Under the pieces are notes generated by a model, which saw only the letters and a list, made by a program, of their open reading frames with translations, was not told the DNA's origin and searched no databases. A stretch of 64,000 nucleotides of DNA, from assembly GCF_001942255.1 (NCBI RefSeq), contig NZ_MKKC01000131.1, positions 1 to 64,000 of the forward strand, written 5' to 3'. Both the position numbers and the translations under genes were made by a program. Shown here piece by piece: positions 1-9,630 of this stretch (position 1 is its first letter; each line of letters opens with the position of its first letter). The stretch is from Nocardiopsis sp. CNR-923. Its GTDB lineage: Bacteria; Actinomycetota; Actinomycetes; Streptosporangiales; Streptosporangiaceae.

Positions 1-14
1 AACTGCTCGCTGCG

Positions 15-165
15 CGGTCCATCCCCGCGTTCGCGGGGCCCACAAGTGCGGGGTGTGCAACAACCCCTACTATCACGGTCCATCCCCGCGTTCGCGGGGC
101 CCACTCGTGGACCGCCGGTCTGCTGAGGTTCCGAGCCGGTCCATCCCCGCGTTCGCGGGGCCCAC
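15..165 (-). CRISPR. Type I-E CRISPR array A (leader-proximal end; three repeats in window)
   Basis: Three identical 29-nt repeats lie at 15-43, 76-104 and 137-165, separated by two 32-nt spacers (44-75 and 105-136). Bases 1-14 are part of a further spacer, so the array continues left of the window. Read on the minus strand the repeat begins GTGGGCCCCGCG and ends GATGGACCG, the form typical of actinobacterial I-E arrays, with a CCCCGCG/CGCGGGG hairpin. The leader-like sequence lies to the right, so transcription should run leftward. No cas gene is present anywhere in the window. Spacer targets cannot be assigned by eye. Confidence 0.95.
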
Positions 166-293
166 AGCAAATGACCTGCAACAACGCCAAGCGTTATCTT
201 CCCGCAACATCAGATAGCGATGAAGGACCGCGCACCACTCGGGTTCGCCGTTGCACAGCGCGAAACTCGAACATGTGCAACGACGTTGACCCA
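166..293 (-). promoter_or_regulatory. CRISPR leader, copy A
   Basis: This sequence directly abuts the first repeat and is nearly identical to the sequence abutting array B (19623-19750). Such conservation outside genes is expected of a leader that drives transcription and spacer acquisition. An inverted repeat (AACGC-CAA-GCGTT on the plus strand) at 183-195 is kept in both copies. It is a candidate acquisition or protein-binding element. The exact promoter is not assigned. Confidence 0.75.
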
Positions 294-530
294 TCGTGAC
301 CAACGGGAGGACTCTATCCCCATCACCCTTTCCTGGTGACCGGGGGATCTCCACGGGGCGGGAGCCACCCTTCCGGGAAGGGTGGGAGACACCCGTCTCC
401 CACCCCGGCTTGGGAGATTTCTGGGAGACGCGAACCTCTCCCAACGGCTCCCAACCGCCGTGAAGATCCCTCAAAGAAAGCCTCTGCACTGCACGGATAC
501 CGGTTTGCGCAGTCCGCCGCGACCCTCGAA
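294..530. repeat. Conserved module between leader A and tRNA-Val fragment
   Basis: Blocks here match 19751-19995 next to array B, for example the CACCCTTTC block, the GGGATCTCCACGG block and the AAGATCCCTCAA block. Copy A carries extra TGGGAGA/TCTCCCA palindromic units around 380-445. Read on the minus strand, one segment (about 400-430) resembles the C-terminal tail of tyrosine integrases (ISQISPN-like), so it may be a relic of an integrase 3' end. No convincing gene is present. Confidence 0.6.
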
Positions 531-578
531 CTACCCTGACACGGTAGAGGTCACAGGTTCAAATCCTGTATCGCCCAC
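531..578 (+). repeat. tRNA-Val(GAC) 3'-end copy (att-like site A)
   Basis: The 48 bases match the anticodon stem through the acceptor end of the intact tRNA-Val gene (19039-19086) with two mismatches. The D-arm half is absent, so this is not a tRNA gene. A duplicated tRNA 3' end is the classical footprint left by tyrosine-recombinase integration. Confidence 0.85.
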
Positions 579-826
579 TCGCTCGCGAGGCGGCCCTGCT
601 CGCGCGTGACCGCGCCCGCCGACTCGCCTCGTCGTCTTCCCACGGGGTCGGCCCGAGCCTCCCGGTGCACCACTCGTCCTTCGGCCGCCGCTCTGTGCTG
701 CACCGTCCTCGTCCCGGCCGGCGCGATCGCTTGCTGCCTCGGGGACCCACCACGTTTCACCGGTTCCGGAGGATCCGCACGTGCCCTTCGCCGTGTCCGG
801 GTGCCCACCGGGCTCCGGGGTGCCGA
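579..826. other. Gene-free stretch downstream of the antiporter
   Basis: I see no gene, repeat or strong hairpin here. It separates the att-like site from the 3' end of the antiporter gene. Confidence 0.5.
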
Positions 827-2542
827 TCAGCCGCCGGGCGTTTCGACGCGTCGTCCGAGGAACCTCAGCCCCGCCACGACCGCCGCCCCGGACACGGCGA
901 GCGCCGCCCACCAGGGAAGGCCGAGTCCGATGGGCAGCAGACCCAGGACGATCACCACGACGGCCACGAAGAGCGCGTAGGGCAGCTGCGTGCGCACGTG
1001 GTCGATGACGTCGCACTGCGAGGCGAGCGCGGAGATGACCGTGGTGTCGGAGATCGGCGAGCAGTGGTCGCCCCACACCGCTCCGGCCAGGATCGTCGAG
1101 ACCGAGGCGAACAGGACGGGGTGGCCGTCGGGCGCGGCCAGTCCGTTGGCCTCCAGGGCGGTCCAGGCCAGCGGGACCGCCAGCGGGGTCAGGATCCCCA
1201 TGGTCCCCCAGCTGGTCCCGGTGGCGAAGGCGACGGCGGCGGAGATGACGAACAGCAGCGCCGGAAGGAGGAAGGGCGGGATCGCCTCGCCGAGCGCGCC
1301 GGCGATGAACTCGGCGGTGCCCAACTGGGCGGTGAGGGCGGACAGCGCCCAGGCCAGGGTCAGGATGATGACCACGTACAGGATGGACTTGACGCCCGCG
1401 AACCAGGCGTCGACGAGTTCGCCCATCGTGAGGATCCGCTGGCCCATGCTCATCGCCCCCGCGACGATCAGGCCCAGCAGGGAGCCCCACAGCAGAGACG
1501 AGAACGGGTCCCCGTCACCGACCACCTCGATGACGCTCTCCCCCTCGCCCGTCGCGAACAGGCCGACCACGGTGGCGCCGACCAGGACCAGGATCGGGAC
1601 CAGCGCGTTGACCAGCCTGCGCGGCGCCTCCTCGGCTGGCGCCAGTTCGTCGACCCCGCCCTCCCCGGCACCGAGGTGCGATCCCTCCCGCAGAACCTCG
1701 CCCGTGGTGCGCGCCCGGCGCTCGGCGGCGAGCATAGGCCCGAAGTCGCGACCGGTGAGGGCGACCGTGAAGACGAGGACGATCGCCAGGACCGGGTAGA
1801 GCGCGTACCGCAGGGACTCGACGAAGACCGCGAAGCCGTTCATGGCCAGTCCGCTCCCGGCGACGGCGTCGTCGATCAGCGCCACCTGGAATCCGATCCA
1901 CGTGGACAACAGCGCCAGCGTGGCCACCGGTGCGGCCGTGGAGTCGACGATGTACGCGAGCTTCTCCCGGGACACGTTCAACCGGTCCACGATCGGGCGC
2001 ATCGTGTTGCCGACCACCAGCGTGTTGGCGTAGTCGTCGAAGAACACGGCCACGCCGAGTCCCGCGGTGGCGGTCTGTCCGCCGCGCGGGGTGCTCGCCC
2101 ACCGGGTCACCACGCGCACGATGCCGTCGGTGCCGCCGTTCTTGCGGATCACCCCCACCAGGCCGCCGATCATCAGGGTGAACACCACGATCATGACGTG
2201 TTGGGGATCGGCGAGCGCCTCGACGGTGTACACGCCGGCCGAGTCGAGCAGCGAGGTCAGGAGGCCGATCGGCGACAGCCCCTCCAGGAACCAGGCCCCC
2301 AGCCAGATGCCCGCGAACAGCGCGGGCAGGATCTGGCGGGTCGCGAGTGCCAGCCCGATCGCCAGCACCGGCGGCAGGATCGACCACCAGCGCCCCGTCC
2401 CCAGGCCGTCCGCCCCCTGCGCGGTGTCGGCGAGCCCGGGGGCGGCGCCCGCCGCGGAGACGAACGCGCCCAGGACGACCACCGCGACGGCCGCGGCGGC
2501 CAGGACGCCGGCCCGGCTCCACCAGCGTCCGGTGCGCGGCAC
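827..2542 (-). CDS. NhaC-family Na+/H+ antiporter
   Basis: The 571-residue product is a polytopic inner-membrane protein with about a dozen hydrophobic segments and NhaC/MleN-type signatures such as VAVFFDDYANTLVVG and DHCSPISDTTVIS. The family exchanges Na+ for H+, or in some members malate or lactate, so the substrate is uncertain. The open frame begins at a GTG (2540-2542), because a stop closes the frame just upstream. A much better start, ATG at 2586-2588 preceded by AAGGA, lies one frame away. It would add a short N-terminal tail, so a missing base near 2543-2585 is likely. The gene stands alone and is divergent from the phosphodiesterase gene. Confidence 0.88.
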   Translation of the reverse strand: MPRTGRWWSRAGVLAAAAVAVVVLGAFVSAAGAAPGLADTAQGADGLGTGRWWSILPPVLAIGLALATRQILPALFAGIWLGAWFLEGLSPIGLLTSLLDSAGVYTVEALADPQHVMIVVFTLMIGGLVGVIRKNGGTDGIVRVVTRWASTPRGGQTATAGLGVAVFFDDYANTLVVGNTMRPIVDRLNVSREKLAYIVDSTAAPVATLALLSTWIGFQVALIDDAVAGSGLAMNGFAVFVESLRYALYPVLAIVLVFTVALTGRDFGPMLAAERRARTTGEVLREGSHLGAGEGGVDELAPAEEAPRRLVNALVPILVLVGATVVGLFATGEGESVIEVVGDGDPFSSLLWGSLLGLIVAGAMSMGQRILTMGELVDAWFAGVKSILYVVIILTLAWALSALTAQLGTAEFIAGALGEAIPPFLLPALLFVISAAVAFATGTSWGTMGILTPLAVPLAWTALEANGLAAPDGHPVLFASVSTILAGAVWGDHCSPISDTTVISALASQCDVIDHVRTQLPYALFVAVVVIVLGLLPIGLGLPWWAALAVSGAAVVAGLRFLGRRVETPGG

Positions 2543-2823
2543 CCGCGCCCGGGGCGTCGCCCTCCGTGGTCGGTCTGATCCGCGTCATGGTCGTTCCTTC
2601 TGGTGGGCAACGCGGCCCAAGTGTTCTCAGGGACCCCTTGAGAAGTCGGGGACTGCTGAGAAGTAAGGTCACCCACCGTGACACGAGGGGCACCGAACGA
2701 CCGCCCGAGTTGTGCGGTTCGGGGCTGATCTTTACCTGACGCGCCCAACGTGCACGAGTTCGCTACCGACAAGTAACCGATTGGTGCCCGGATAGCGTCC
2801 TGGACTGACCAGGCTGTGCCCTC

Positions 2824-3768
2824 GTGAACAGACTCATCGCCCCCATGATTCTCGCCGCAATCATCCCCCTCCTCGCCACGGCCGCCCCGGCCGCGGCCGA
2901 CGACGGGCAGGCACCCCGCATCGCCACCTACAACGCGTACCTGCTACCCACAGCGCTGTACCCGAACTGGGGCCAGTCGATCCGGGCCGATCTCATCGCG
3001 CGGGACGGCGTCGTGTCCGGCCAGGACGTGGTCGTCCTACAGGAACTCTTCGACAACTCCTCCGCCGCGGTCCTGCGCGGGGGGATCGCCCAGGAGTACC
3101 CGCACGGCACCCCCGTGGTCGGACGCTCGCGCGACGGCTGGGACAGGACGACCGGATACCGTCCCTTCACCACGACCAACGGCGGGGTGAGCATCCACAG
3201 CACCTGGCCGATCACCCGCCAGGAGCAGCACATCTTCTCCCGCTCCTGCGGGTCCGACTGGTTCGCCAACAAGGGCTTCGCCTACGTGGAACTCGACACC
3301 CCGGACGGCCCCCTGCACGTCCTGGGCACCCACATGCAGTCCGAGGACAGCGCCTGCTCCGACGATGAGGACGAGGAGATCCGCACCCACCAGCTGGGGC
3401 AGATCCGCGGTTTCATCGACGCCACCGTTCCCGACGACGAGCCCGTCTACCTCGCGGGCGACCTCAACATCGTCGGTGGCGGCATGGAATGGGACCAGGC
3501 GCTCAAGCGGCTCGACGCGGTCGAGCCGACCCACGCCGGCGCCCCCTTCTCCTGGGACACCGAGACCAACTCCATCGCCGAGTACAACTACCCGGACTGG
3601 TCGCCGGAGCACCTCGACCACGTTCTGCCGATCCGCAACGCCGCCGCTCCCGAGTCCTACGTCAACGAGACCCGTGACGTGCACAGCGAGCCGTGGACGG
3701 TCTGGTCGTGGGGCCGCTCCTACACCTACGACGACTACTCCGACCACTACCCCGTCTTCGGCGGCTAG
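2824..3768 (+). CDS. Secreted sphingomyelin phosphodiesterase-like protein (EEP superfamily)
   Basis: The 314-residue protein has an export signal (hydrophobic residues about 5-20, then an Ala-rich cleavage region near 25). The rest is a DNase I-like endonuclease/exonuclease/phosphatase fold. Catalytic motifs follow in order: YNAYLLP, VVLQELFD (metal-binding Glu), GTHMQSED, LAGDLNIV, LDHVLP and a C-terminal SDHYPV. This pattern and length match bacterial neutral sphingomyelinases and related phospholipases C, which hydrolyse sphingomyelin or lysophospholipids outside the cell. The exact lipid substrate cannot be read from sequence. The start is a GTG directly before MNRL-like residues. It is monocistronic and converges on the next gene. 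Confidence 0.88.
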   Translation: MNRLIAPMILAAIIPLLATAAPAAADDGQAPRIATYNAYLLPTALYPNWGQSIRADLIARDGVVSGQDVVVLQELFDNSSAAVLRGGIAQEYPHGTPVVGRSRDGWDRTTGYRPFTTTNGGVSIHSTWPITRQEQHIFSRSCGSDWFANKGFAYVELDTPDGPLHVLGTHMQSEDSACSDDEDEEIRTHQLGQIRGFIDATVPDDEPVYLAGDLNIVGGGMEWDQALKRLDAVEPTHAGAPFSWDTETNSIAEYNYPDWSPEHLDHVLPIRNAAAPESYVNETRDVHSEPWTVWSWGRSYTYDDYSDHYPVFGG

Positions 3769-3857
3769 CACGTACCGCCGCGGGACCGGAGCCGCGGAGG
3801 GGGCACGTACCGGAGGACTCCGCACGTCGCCCCTGTGCGCCCCGCCGACCGGTCCGG

Positions 3858-4745
3858 TCAGGGCCGCTTGGACCTCCGCCAGGGCATGAGTGCCTCGGCC
3901 AGCGGCCCGGACAGCGGGGCGGCGAGGTCGGCGAGCTCCGCGCAGCCGTCCGCGCCCAGCGCCGCGTAGGGCGCGAGCGCCAGGCGGTCGGTGGTCTCCT
4001 CGATCCGCTCGCGGTGCCGCCGCCCCTCGGGCGTCAGCTCCGGGTCGGACGCGCCGGTGAGCCAGCCCCTCTCCCGCAGCCGGTCCACGGCCCCGTCCCA
4101 CTCCTGGTCCGACCACGCCCGGGTGGCCCTCAGCACCTTCGCCGGCGGGGCGGTCCCGGTCAGCGCGTGCGTGACCAGCGCCTCCAATCCGCTCAGGCCC
4201 TCGGTGACGAGCGCGGCGACGTGGCCGTCGCCGCGGTACTCGCGCAACCGCGTCTGCGCGTGCCACAGGACCATGTGCGGTTCCTCGGGCCAGGGCAGGG
4301 CGGCGTGGGCGGCGTAGAGCGGTCGGCCGCTGACGTCCTCCGCCACGGCCTCCGCGGCGCGGCGGGCGAGTTCGGCCGCGCGCGCCGTCTCGGGCGAGTT
4401 CACCGCCTCGCCCAGGACACGGCGCACGGTCGCGTCCACGGCCGTGTGGCGGGCGGCGAGCAGCCGCTCGGGCGGGGCGGAGTCCCAGAGCCCGAGGACG
4501 GCCGCACGGACGGCGACGGGGTTGAAGTTGTAGAAGGTGGCGACCACGACCTCGGCCGACACCGGCCCCATCGCGGCGGCCCGAGGACCGAAGTAGGCCG
4601 CCCAGTCCTTCACACCCAACTCCTCGTAGGCCGCCATGGCCTCGGGCGAGAAGTAGATCATGGCGTGGTAGGGCTCCAGGGCCTGCCAGGCGCGTCGTGC
4701 CTGGCCCGCGCCCACCGACCCCCCGGCGGTGTCGTGGTGGTTCAT
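3858..4745 (-). CDS. SCO6745-family protein (winged-helix-like, function unknown)
   Basis: The roughly 295-residue protein resembles the actinobacterial SCO6745/SalK-like family. Its N-terminal part begins with a conserved ALEPYHAMIYFSPEA segment, and the C-terminal part contains a winged-helix-like region ending in RGWLTGASDPELTPEGRRHR. The role is not established. I chose the ATG at 4743-4745 because AGGAG lies about 11 bases upstream and family similarity begins there. A start 16 codons earlier is possible. It has no clear operon partner. Confidence 0.7.
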   Translation of the reverse strand: MNHHDTAGGSVGAGQARRAWQALEPYHAMIYFSPEAMAAYEELGVKDWAAYFGPRAAAMGPVSAEVVVATFYNFNPVAVRAAVLGLWDSAPPERLLAARHTAVDATVRRVLGEAVNSPETARAAELARRAAEAVAEDVSGRPLYAAHAALPWPEEPHMVLWHAQTRLREYRGDGHVAALVTEGLSGLEALVTHALTGTAPPAKVLRATRAWSDQEWDGAVDRLRERGWLTGASDPELTPEGRRHRERIEETTDRLALAPYAALGADGCAELADLAAPLSGPLAEALMPWRRSKRP

Positions 4746-4862
4746 GGAACGCGCGTCTCCTCTCGGCACGGGCTGGGCCGCACCGGAACGCAAAATACCG
4801 ACCGGCGGCTATGGCGGTCAACGGGACGAAGGACCCTCGGTGATTGGCCGGGGACGGCCCGC

Positions 4863-6227
4863 CTAACCGACGATCGGCCGCTCCTCGGGGAGATCGTAGC
4901 GGCGGGGGTGGCGGCGCAGCGCCAGGGCCGAGGCGAGGGTGATCGGACCGATGCGCCCCGCGAACATGAGCAGTACGAGGAGCACCTCACCGGTCGGCGG
5001 CAGCTCCGCCGTGATGCCCGTGGACAGCCCGACCGTGCCGAACGCCGACGTCACCTCGAACAGGATCTGGTCCAGTGTGAACGGGGTGATGACCGTCAGC
5101 GCCAGGGTGCAGGACAGGATCAGCCCGAGGGAGAGCAGCACCACCGTGATGGCCTGCTCGGCGACCCCCGCGCCCAGTCGCCGCCCGGCCACGTGCACGT
5201 TCGGCTCCCCGCGCACGTTGGCGTAGACCACGAAGGCCAGCAGTGCGAAGGTGGTCACCTTGATGCCGCCCGCGGTTCCGGCGCTGCCGCCCCCGATGAA
5301 CATCAGGACGTCGGTGACCAGCAGCGTCGCGGTGTTCATCTCACCGAACGGGAGGCTGTTGAACCCGGCCGTGCGGGGCATGACCGCCTGGAAGAACGCC
5401 GCGAGCAGCTTCCCCCGCAGATCGAGCCCGCCCATGGTCGCCGGGTTGCGCCACTCCAGTGCCAGGAAGGAGACGAACCCGACCGCCAGGAGCACCGCGG
5501 TGGTGGTCAGCGTGATCTTGGCGTGCAGCGACCACGCCCACCGCGACCGCGCCCCGGAGCGGCGGGAGAAGCGCCACAACTCCAGCCAGACGGGGAAGCC
5601 CAGACCGCCCGCGACGACCGCGAGCGCCACGGGTACGCAGATCCAGGGATCGGCCGCGTACCTCTCCAGGCTGTCGGGGAACAGGGCGAAACCGGCGTTG
5701 TTGAAGGACGACACCGAGTGGAAGACCCCGAGGTAGGCGGCGTGGCCCAGGGACTGCCCGTAACCGATCCACCAGCGCGCCGTGAGGACGGCGGCGAGCG
5801 CGACCTCGGCCACGACCGTCACGAGGAGGATGCCCGTGGTCAGCTGCCGCACGTCGCCCAGGGTCACGGCCTTGGCCTCCGACCCGGTGCGCACGGCCAT
5901 GCGCAGGCCCAGTCTCCGGCCGACCACCAGGGTCAGCACCGTGGCCAGCGCCATGATGCCGAAGCCGCCGACCTGGATCAGCGCGAGGATCACGACCTCA
6001 CCGAACGTGGACCAGTGTTCGGCGGTGTCGACGACCACCAGCCCCGTCACGCAGACCGCCGACGTGGCCGTGAACAGCGCCCTGGCGAACGGGGTCGCCT
6101 CCCCCGTCTGCGAGGCGATCGGCAGGCATAGCAGGACCGTCCCGACCAGGATGGCCAGGGCGAACGCCCCGGCGGTCAGCTGGGGAGGCCTCGCCCAGCC
6201 GGACAACCCCTGGAGGAGTCGGTTCAT
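4863..6227 (-). CDS. TrkH/KtrB-family potassium uptake membrane subunit
   Basis: The roughly 454-residue protein has the four pore-loop units of Trk/Ktr/HKT transporters. Selectivity-filter glycines are visible in SAVCVTGLVV, SSFNNAGFAL, MPRTAGFNS and SAFGTVGLSTG. It forms the K+-translocating membrane subunit and normally needs a cytosolic TrkA/KtrA NAD/ATP-binding regulator, which is not next to it. I place the start at the ATG before NRLLQGLSGW. A GTG nine bases upstream is an alternative. The open frame extends further upstream, but with basic, unconserved sequence. Confidence 0.88.
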   Translation of the reverse strand: MNRLLQGLSGWARPPQLTAGAFALAILVGTVLLCLPIASQTGEATPFARALFTATSAVCVTGLVVVDTAEHWSTFGEVVILALIQVGGFGIMALATVLTLVVGRRLGLRMAVRTGSEAKAVTLGDVRQLTTGILLVTVVAEVALAAVLTARWWIGYGQSLGHAAYLGVFHSVSSFNNAGFALFPDSLERYAADPWICVPVALAVVAGGLGFPVWLELWRFSRRSGARSRWAWSLHAKITLTTTAVLLAVGFVSFLALEWRNPATMGGLDLRGKLLAAFFQAVMPRTAGFNSLPFGEMNTATLLVTDVLMFIGGGSAGTAGGIKVTTFALLAFVVYANVRGEPNVHVAGRRLGAGVAEQAITVVLLSLGLILSCTLALTVITPFTLDQILFEVTSAFGTVGLSTGITAELPPTGEVLLVLLMFAGRIGPITLASALALRRHPRRYDLPEERPIVG

Positions 6228-6392
6228 CCGGGTGACGAGCCTTCCGCCAGCGGAGGAGGGACGCGACCGCGCCCGCCCCTCCCGCGCCTGCCTCACGCCC
6301 GACCTCCGATGGGACCCTGGGTGGCGCCGACACCACACACGCTCGGTCGATGGTACGCCCAGCCGCGGTCGGCGCGTGCCGGGCAACGCGGC

Positions 6393-6423
6393 TTGACCTG
6401 GAGCGCGCTCCAGCTCCTAACGT
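6393..6423 (+). promoter_or_regulatory. MerR-type promoter and operator
   Basis: A -35 box TTGACC (6393-6398) and a -10 box TAACGT (6418-6423) are separated by 19 bp. The long spacer carries the perfect 16-bp dyad CTGGAGCGCGCTCCAG (6398-6413). An overlong spacer with a central palindrome is the hallmark of promoters activated by MerR-family regulators, which twist the DNA to realign the two boxes. No merR gene is in the neighbourhood. Confidence 0.85.
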
Positions 6424-6430
6424 TGCCGGC

Positions 6431-7021
6431 ATGACGACACGACAGCAGACGATCGGATCCGGGTTCGGTGCGCGCAGCACCGCGAGGGAGGTGCTGGGGG
6501 GATCGACCTCTCCGGACGGACGGCCGTGGTGACCGGCGGATACTCGGGCATCGGACTGGAGACGACCCCTGGTTCACGGGGGCTACGACCGGTGGAAGGC
6601 CTACGGCCAGGCCAAGACGGCCAACGTGCTCTTGGCCGTCGAACTCGACCGGCTGGGCGCGCCCTTCGGGGTCCGGGCCCTCTCCCTGCACCCCGGGGCG
6701 ATCCTCACGCCGTTGCAGCGGCACATGACCACGGAGGAGATGGTCGCGGCCGGGTGGATCGACGAGGAGGGGAACACCGTCAACCCCGTGTCCAAGTCCC
6801 CCGAACAGGGCGCCGCCACCCAGGTGTGGGCGGCCGCCTCGCCGAGGCTGGCCGGGATGGGCGGCGTGTACTGCGAGGACTGCGAGGACTGCGACGTCTC
6901 GGTGCCCGCCGGGACCGACGACACCCGTCCCGGGGTGAAGCACCACGCTCTCGATCCCGCTCAGGCCGCGCGGCTCTGGGCCTTCTCCGCCGAACTGACG
7001 GGGGTCGACCCGTTCGCCTGA
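6431..7021 (+). pseudogene. Short-chain dehydrogenase remnant (internal deletion)
   Basis: The ATG lies 8 bp after the MerR-type -10 box. The first part encodes an SDR N-terminus with the Rossmann motif GRTAVVTGGYSGIGL. The sequence then jumps, near 6565-6575, to the catalytic YGQAKTAN region and the normal SDR C-terminus. About 110-130 residues between beta-1 and the active-site helix are therefore missing, including the catalytic-Ser region. There is also a one-base shift in the G run near 6493-6498. The deletion cannot be a simple sequencing slip, so this is a true pseudogene. Full-length relatives are about 310-320 residues. Confidence 0.8.
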
Positions 7022-7230
7022 GCCCGTCCCGGTGGGAGCGTCCGCGTGCCGCGGCCACCGGGAACACCGCCGCGACGACTTTGCCGGATCGGTGACGGAC
7101 TCAGGAGTCCCCGTGACCGACCCTGTTCGATGATGATCGGGGGCACGCGTCGTGCGCGCCCGGCTGTGACACCCGTGGAGCCGTGCCCGGGGTCCGACAT
7201 CCGCCCGGAACGGCCGGTTAGGAGCACGCC

Positions 7231-7743
7231 ATGCGGACGACATCCGCCAACGGCTGGCAGTTCTTCGTCGCGACGCTCATGATCGTCATCGGCGCCGTCA
7301 ACATCGTGCAGGGCCTGGTCGCACTGCTGACCCCAGGTTTCTACGTGGTCACGGAGACCGGCATGCTCGTATGGGAGTACGCGGGCTGGGGAGCCCTGCT
7401 CGCGCTGTGGGGCGCCGTCCTCGTCGTGGCCGGCCTCGCCGTGCTGTCGGGCAGCACCTGGGCCCGGGTGTTCGGCGTCGTCCTGGCCTCGTTGAACGTC
7501 CTCGCCCAACTCGTCTTCCTCGTCGCCATGCCGATGTGGTCGATCGTCGCGATCGCCGTCAACGTGCTGGTGATCTACGGCCTGACCGCCGGTTGGCCGT
7601 CCGAGCGGGAGATGCTGGAGCACGAGCGGCAGGAGGCCGCCTACCGCAGCGGCTACCAGGCCGCGCACGAGGCGCCGCGCGGCGCCAAGTCGGCGCAGGG
7701 GTCGGCCGACAAGTCCAGCGGCCACGAGCAGACCACCGGTTGA
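7231..7743 (+). CDS. DUF7144-family membrane protein
   Basis: The 170-residue protein has four predicted transmembrane helices within about residues 8-130 and a hydrophilic C-terminal tail rich in Ala, Gln and Glu. The layout WxFFxATLMIxxGxxNIxQG and the helix spacing match the actinobacterial DUF7144 family, whose function is unknown. A good ribosome-binding site (AGGAG, 7 bases before ATG) supports the start. It is monocistronic and ends at a perfect hairpin shared with the converging ligase gene. Confidence 0.8.
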   Translation: MRTTSANGWQFFVATLMIVIGAVNIVQGLVALLTPGFYVVTETGMLVWEYAGWGALLALWGAVLVVAGLAVLSGSTWARVFGVVLASLNVLAQLVFLVAMPMWSIVAIAVNVLVIYGLTAGWPSEREMLEHERQEAAYRSGYQAAHEAPRGAKSAQGSADKSSGHEQTTG

Positions 7744-7754
7744 CCGGACACCCC

Positions 7755-7792
7755 CGACCGCCCGCCCGCGCACGTGCGCGGGCGGGCGGTCG
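7755..7792. terminator. Bidirectional terminator hairpin
   Basis: A perfect 19-bp inverted repeat, CGACCGCCCGCCCGCGCAC followed immediately by its reverse complement, lies between convergent genes. There is no U tract, as is common for high-GC actinobacterial terminators. Confidence 0.75.
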
Positions 7793-7825
7793 CGCGGGCG
7801 GGAGTGCGGGGCGTGTGGGCGGCCG

Positions 7826-9630
7826 TCAGTCGCCGTGGAGCCGGTCCAGCGCGTCGCGGTGGCGCGCGACCACCACCCGGCGCCGGAGTTTGAGGGTGGG
7901 GGTCAGCTCCCCCGTCTCCGGACCCCACTCCTCCGCCAGCAGCAGGTGGCGACGGATGCGCTCGGGACGGCTGAGCCGCCCGTTGGCCGCCTCGACCGCG
8001 CGCGCCACCTCCGCGACCACCGCCGGATGCTCGGCAAGCAAGCGCACGTCGCCCCCGGAGTCGATCCCGTGCGCCCGCGCCCAGACCGGCGCGGTCTCCG
8101 CGTCCAGGACGAGCAGGGCGACCAGGTAGGGCCGGCCGTCGCCGTGCGCGAGCGCCTGTCCGACCAGGGGGTGTTCCTTCAGGGCGTTCTCGACCAGGAC
8201 GGGCGACACGTTCTTGCCCCCGGAGGTGATGATCAGCTCCTTCTTTCGGTCAATGATCCACAGGTACCCGTCCTCGTCCAGAGCGCCGACGTCGCCCGTG
8301 GCGAACCACCCGTGCCCGTCCGTGGCCGCGACGACCTCTCCGTCCGCCCGGAGGTAGCCGCGGAACAGTGACTCCCCCCGGACGAGCACCTCGCCGTCCG
8401 CGGCGAGCCGGATCCGCGTACCGGGGGTCGGTCGGCCGACCGACCCCACCCGGAAGCCGGTGCGGAAGCTGTTGACGGTGGCCACGCCCGTGGTCTCGGT
8501 CAGCCCCCAGGCGTCCATGACGCACACCCCCAACCCCGCCCAGAAGCGCAGGACCTCGACGGGCATCGGGGCGGAGGCGCACGATGCCCAGGTCAGGCGA
8601 TCCAGACCCACCTGGGCGAGGATCGGAGCCAGGACCTGTGCACGCGCCCGCTCGAAGCGCTCGCTCAGGTCGGCGGGGACCTCCCCGCCCCGTTCGAGTC
8701 GGTTCGCGTGCTCGACAGCCACGGCTCGCGCTCTCTCCAACTCCTCCCGCCGCTCGGCCGGCAGCCCGGACAGACCGGCGCGGACCGCCGAGGCCAGTTT
8801 CTCCCACACGCGCGGCACCCCGAAGAACTGGGGCGGACGCACCTTGCGCAGGACCGCGGGCAGGGTCGTCGGGTCCTCGCACATCCACACGTGGGAGGCC
8901 CGGAACAAGGGCAGGTACAGCCCGAGCATGCGCTCGGCGATGTGCGCGAGCGGCAGGTAGCAGATGTGGGCGGCGTGTTCGGGCGTGTCGACGATGCTGT
9001 CCAGGGCCCTCGCGTTGCTGAGGACGCAGCGGTGCGTCACGGCGACGCCCTTGGGTTCGCCGGTGGTCCCGGAGGTGTACATGACCGTCAGCAGGTGGTC
9101 GGGGGTCAGGTCGCGCCAGTGCTCGACGGCGTCGGGCACCGGCTCGGCCGAGGGGTCGGTGAGCGGGGTGTGGCCCCGGTCGGGGTCCGCGCCGTCCACG
9201 ACGACGAGCCGCGCGAGCGGGGCGTCGGAGGCGAGCAGGCCCTCCCACGCGGTCGCGGCGGTGGCGGCGTCGCCGACCACGGCGAGCCGGGCGCGCTGTG
9301 GCGGGCGATGTAGACGATCTGGTTGGGAGCGGAGGTTCCGTAGACGCTGGTGGTGACGGCGCCGAGATGGACCAGGGCGAGGTCGCAGAGCCAGTGTTCG
9401 GGGCGGTTGCCCATCATGAGCAGGACGCGGTCGCCGGGTTCGACACCGAGGGCGGCCAGGCGTCTGGCGATGGCGGCGACGCGGTCGCGGACTCCCGACC
9501 AGGTCAGGGTCGACCAGTCGGAGGCTCCGGGGTCGCGCCAGGACAGGGCGGGGAGATCGGGGTGGTCGTCGGCGTTGCGCTGGAGGAGGGAGCAGATCGT
9601 CTGGGTGTCACCGGCCAGGTCGGAGGTCAT
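7826..9630 (-). CDS. Long-chain fatty acid--CoA ligase (FadD15-like; one frameshift)
   Basis: The product, about 600 residues, is an ANL-superfamily adenylate-forming enzyme that activates fatty acids to acyl-CoA. The P-loop YTSGTTGEPKG, the WGLTET motif and the GDVGALDEDGYLWIIDRKK hinge region followed by ITSGGKNVSP are intact. The N-terminal 115 residues are in one frame (from ATG 9630) and the rest in another. The switch lies near 9285-9305, where one missing G or C explains it, so the gene is probably intact in the organism. It may work with the nearby acyl-CoA dehydrogenase, though the two are not in one operon. Confidence 0.88.

Noticed and set aside
73..489. Minus-strand 138-codon open frame across CRISPR array A
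   Set aside because: It runs through repeats, leader and palindromes and is an artefact. Only a short segment may echo an integrase tail.
531..578. A second functional tRNA-Val gene
   Set aside because: The acceptor 5' strand and D-arm are missing, so it cannot fold as a tRNA. The same holds for 19996-20043.
665..2578. Plus-strand 637-codon open frame
   Set aside because: Antisense shadow of the NhaC antiporter, with Arg/Gly/His/Asp-rich low-complexity translation.
2543..2823. Cation riboswitch before the NhaC antiporter
   Set aside because: Repeated CTTCTCA pieces are present, but no known riboswitch core can be recognised by eye.
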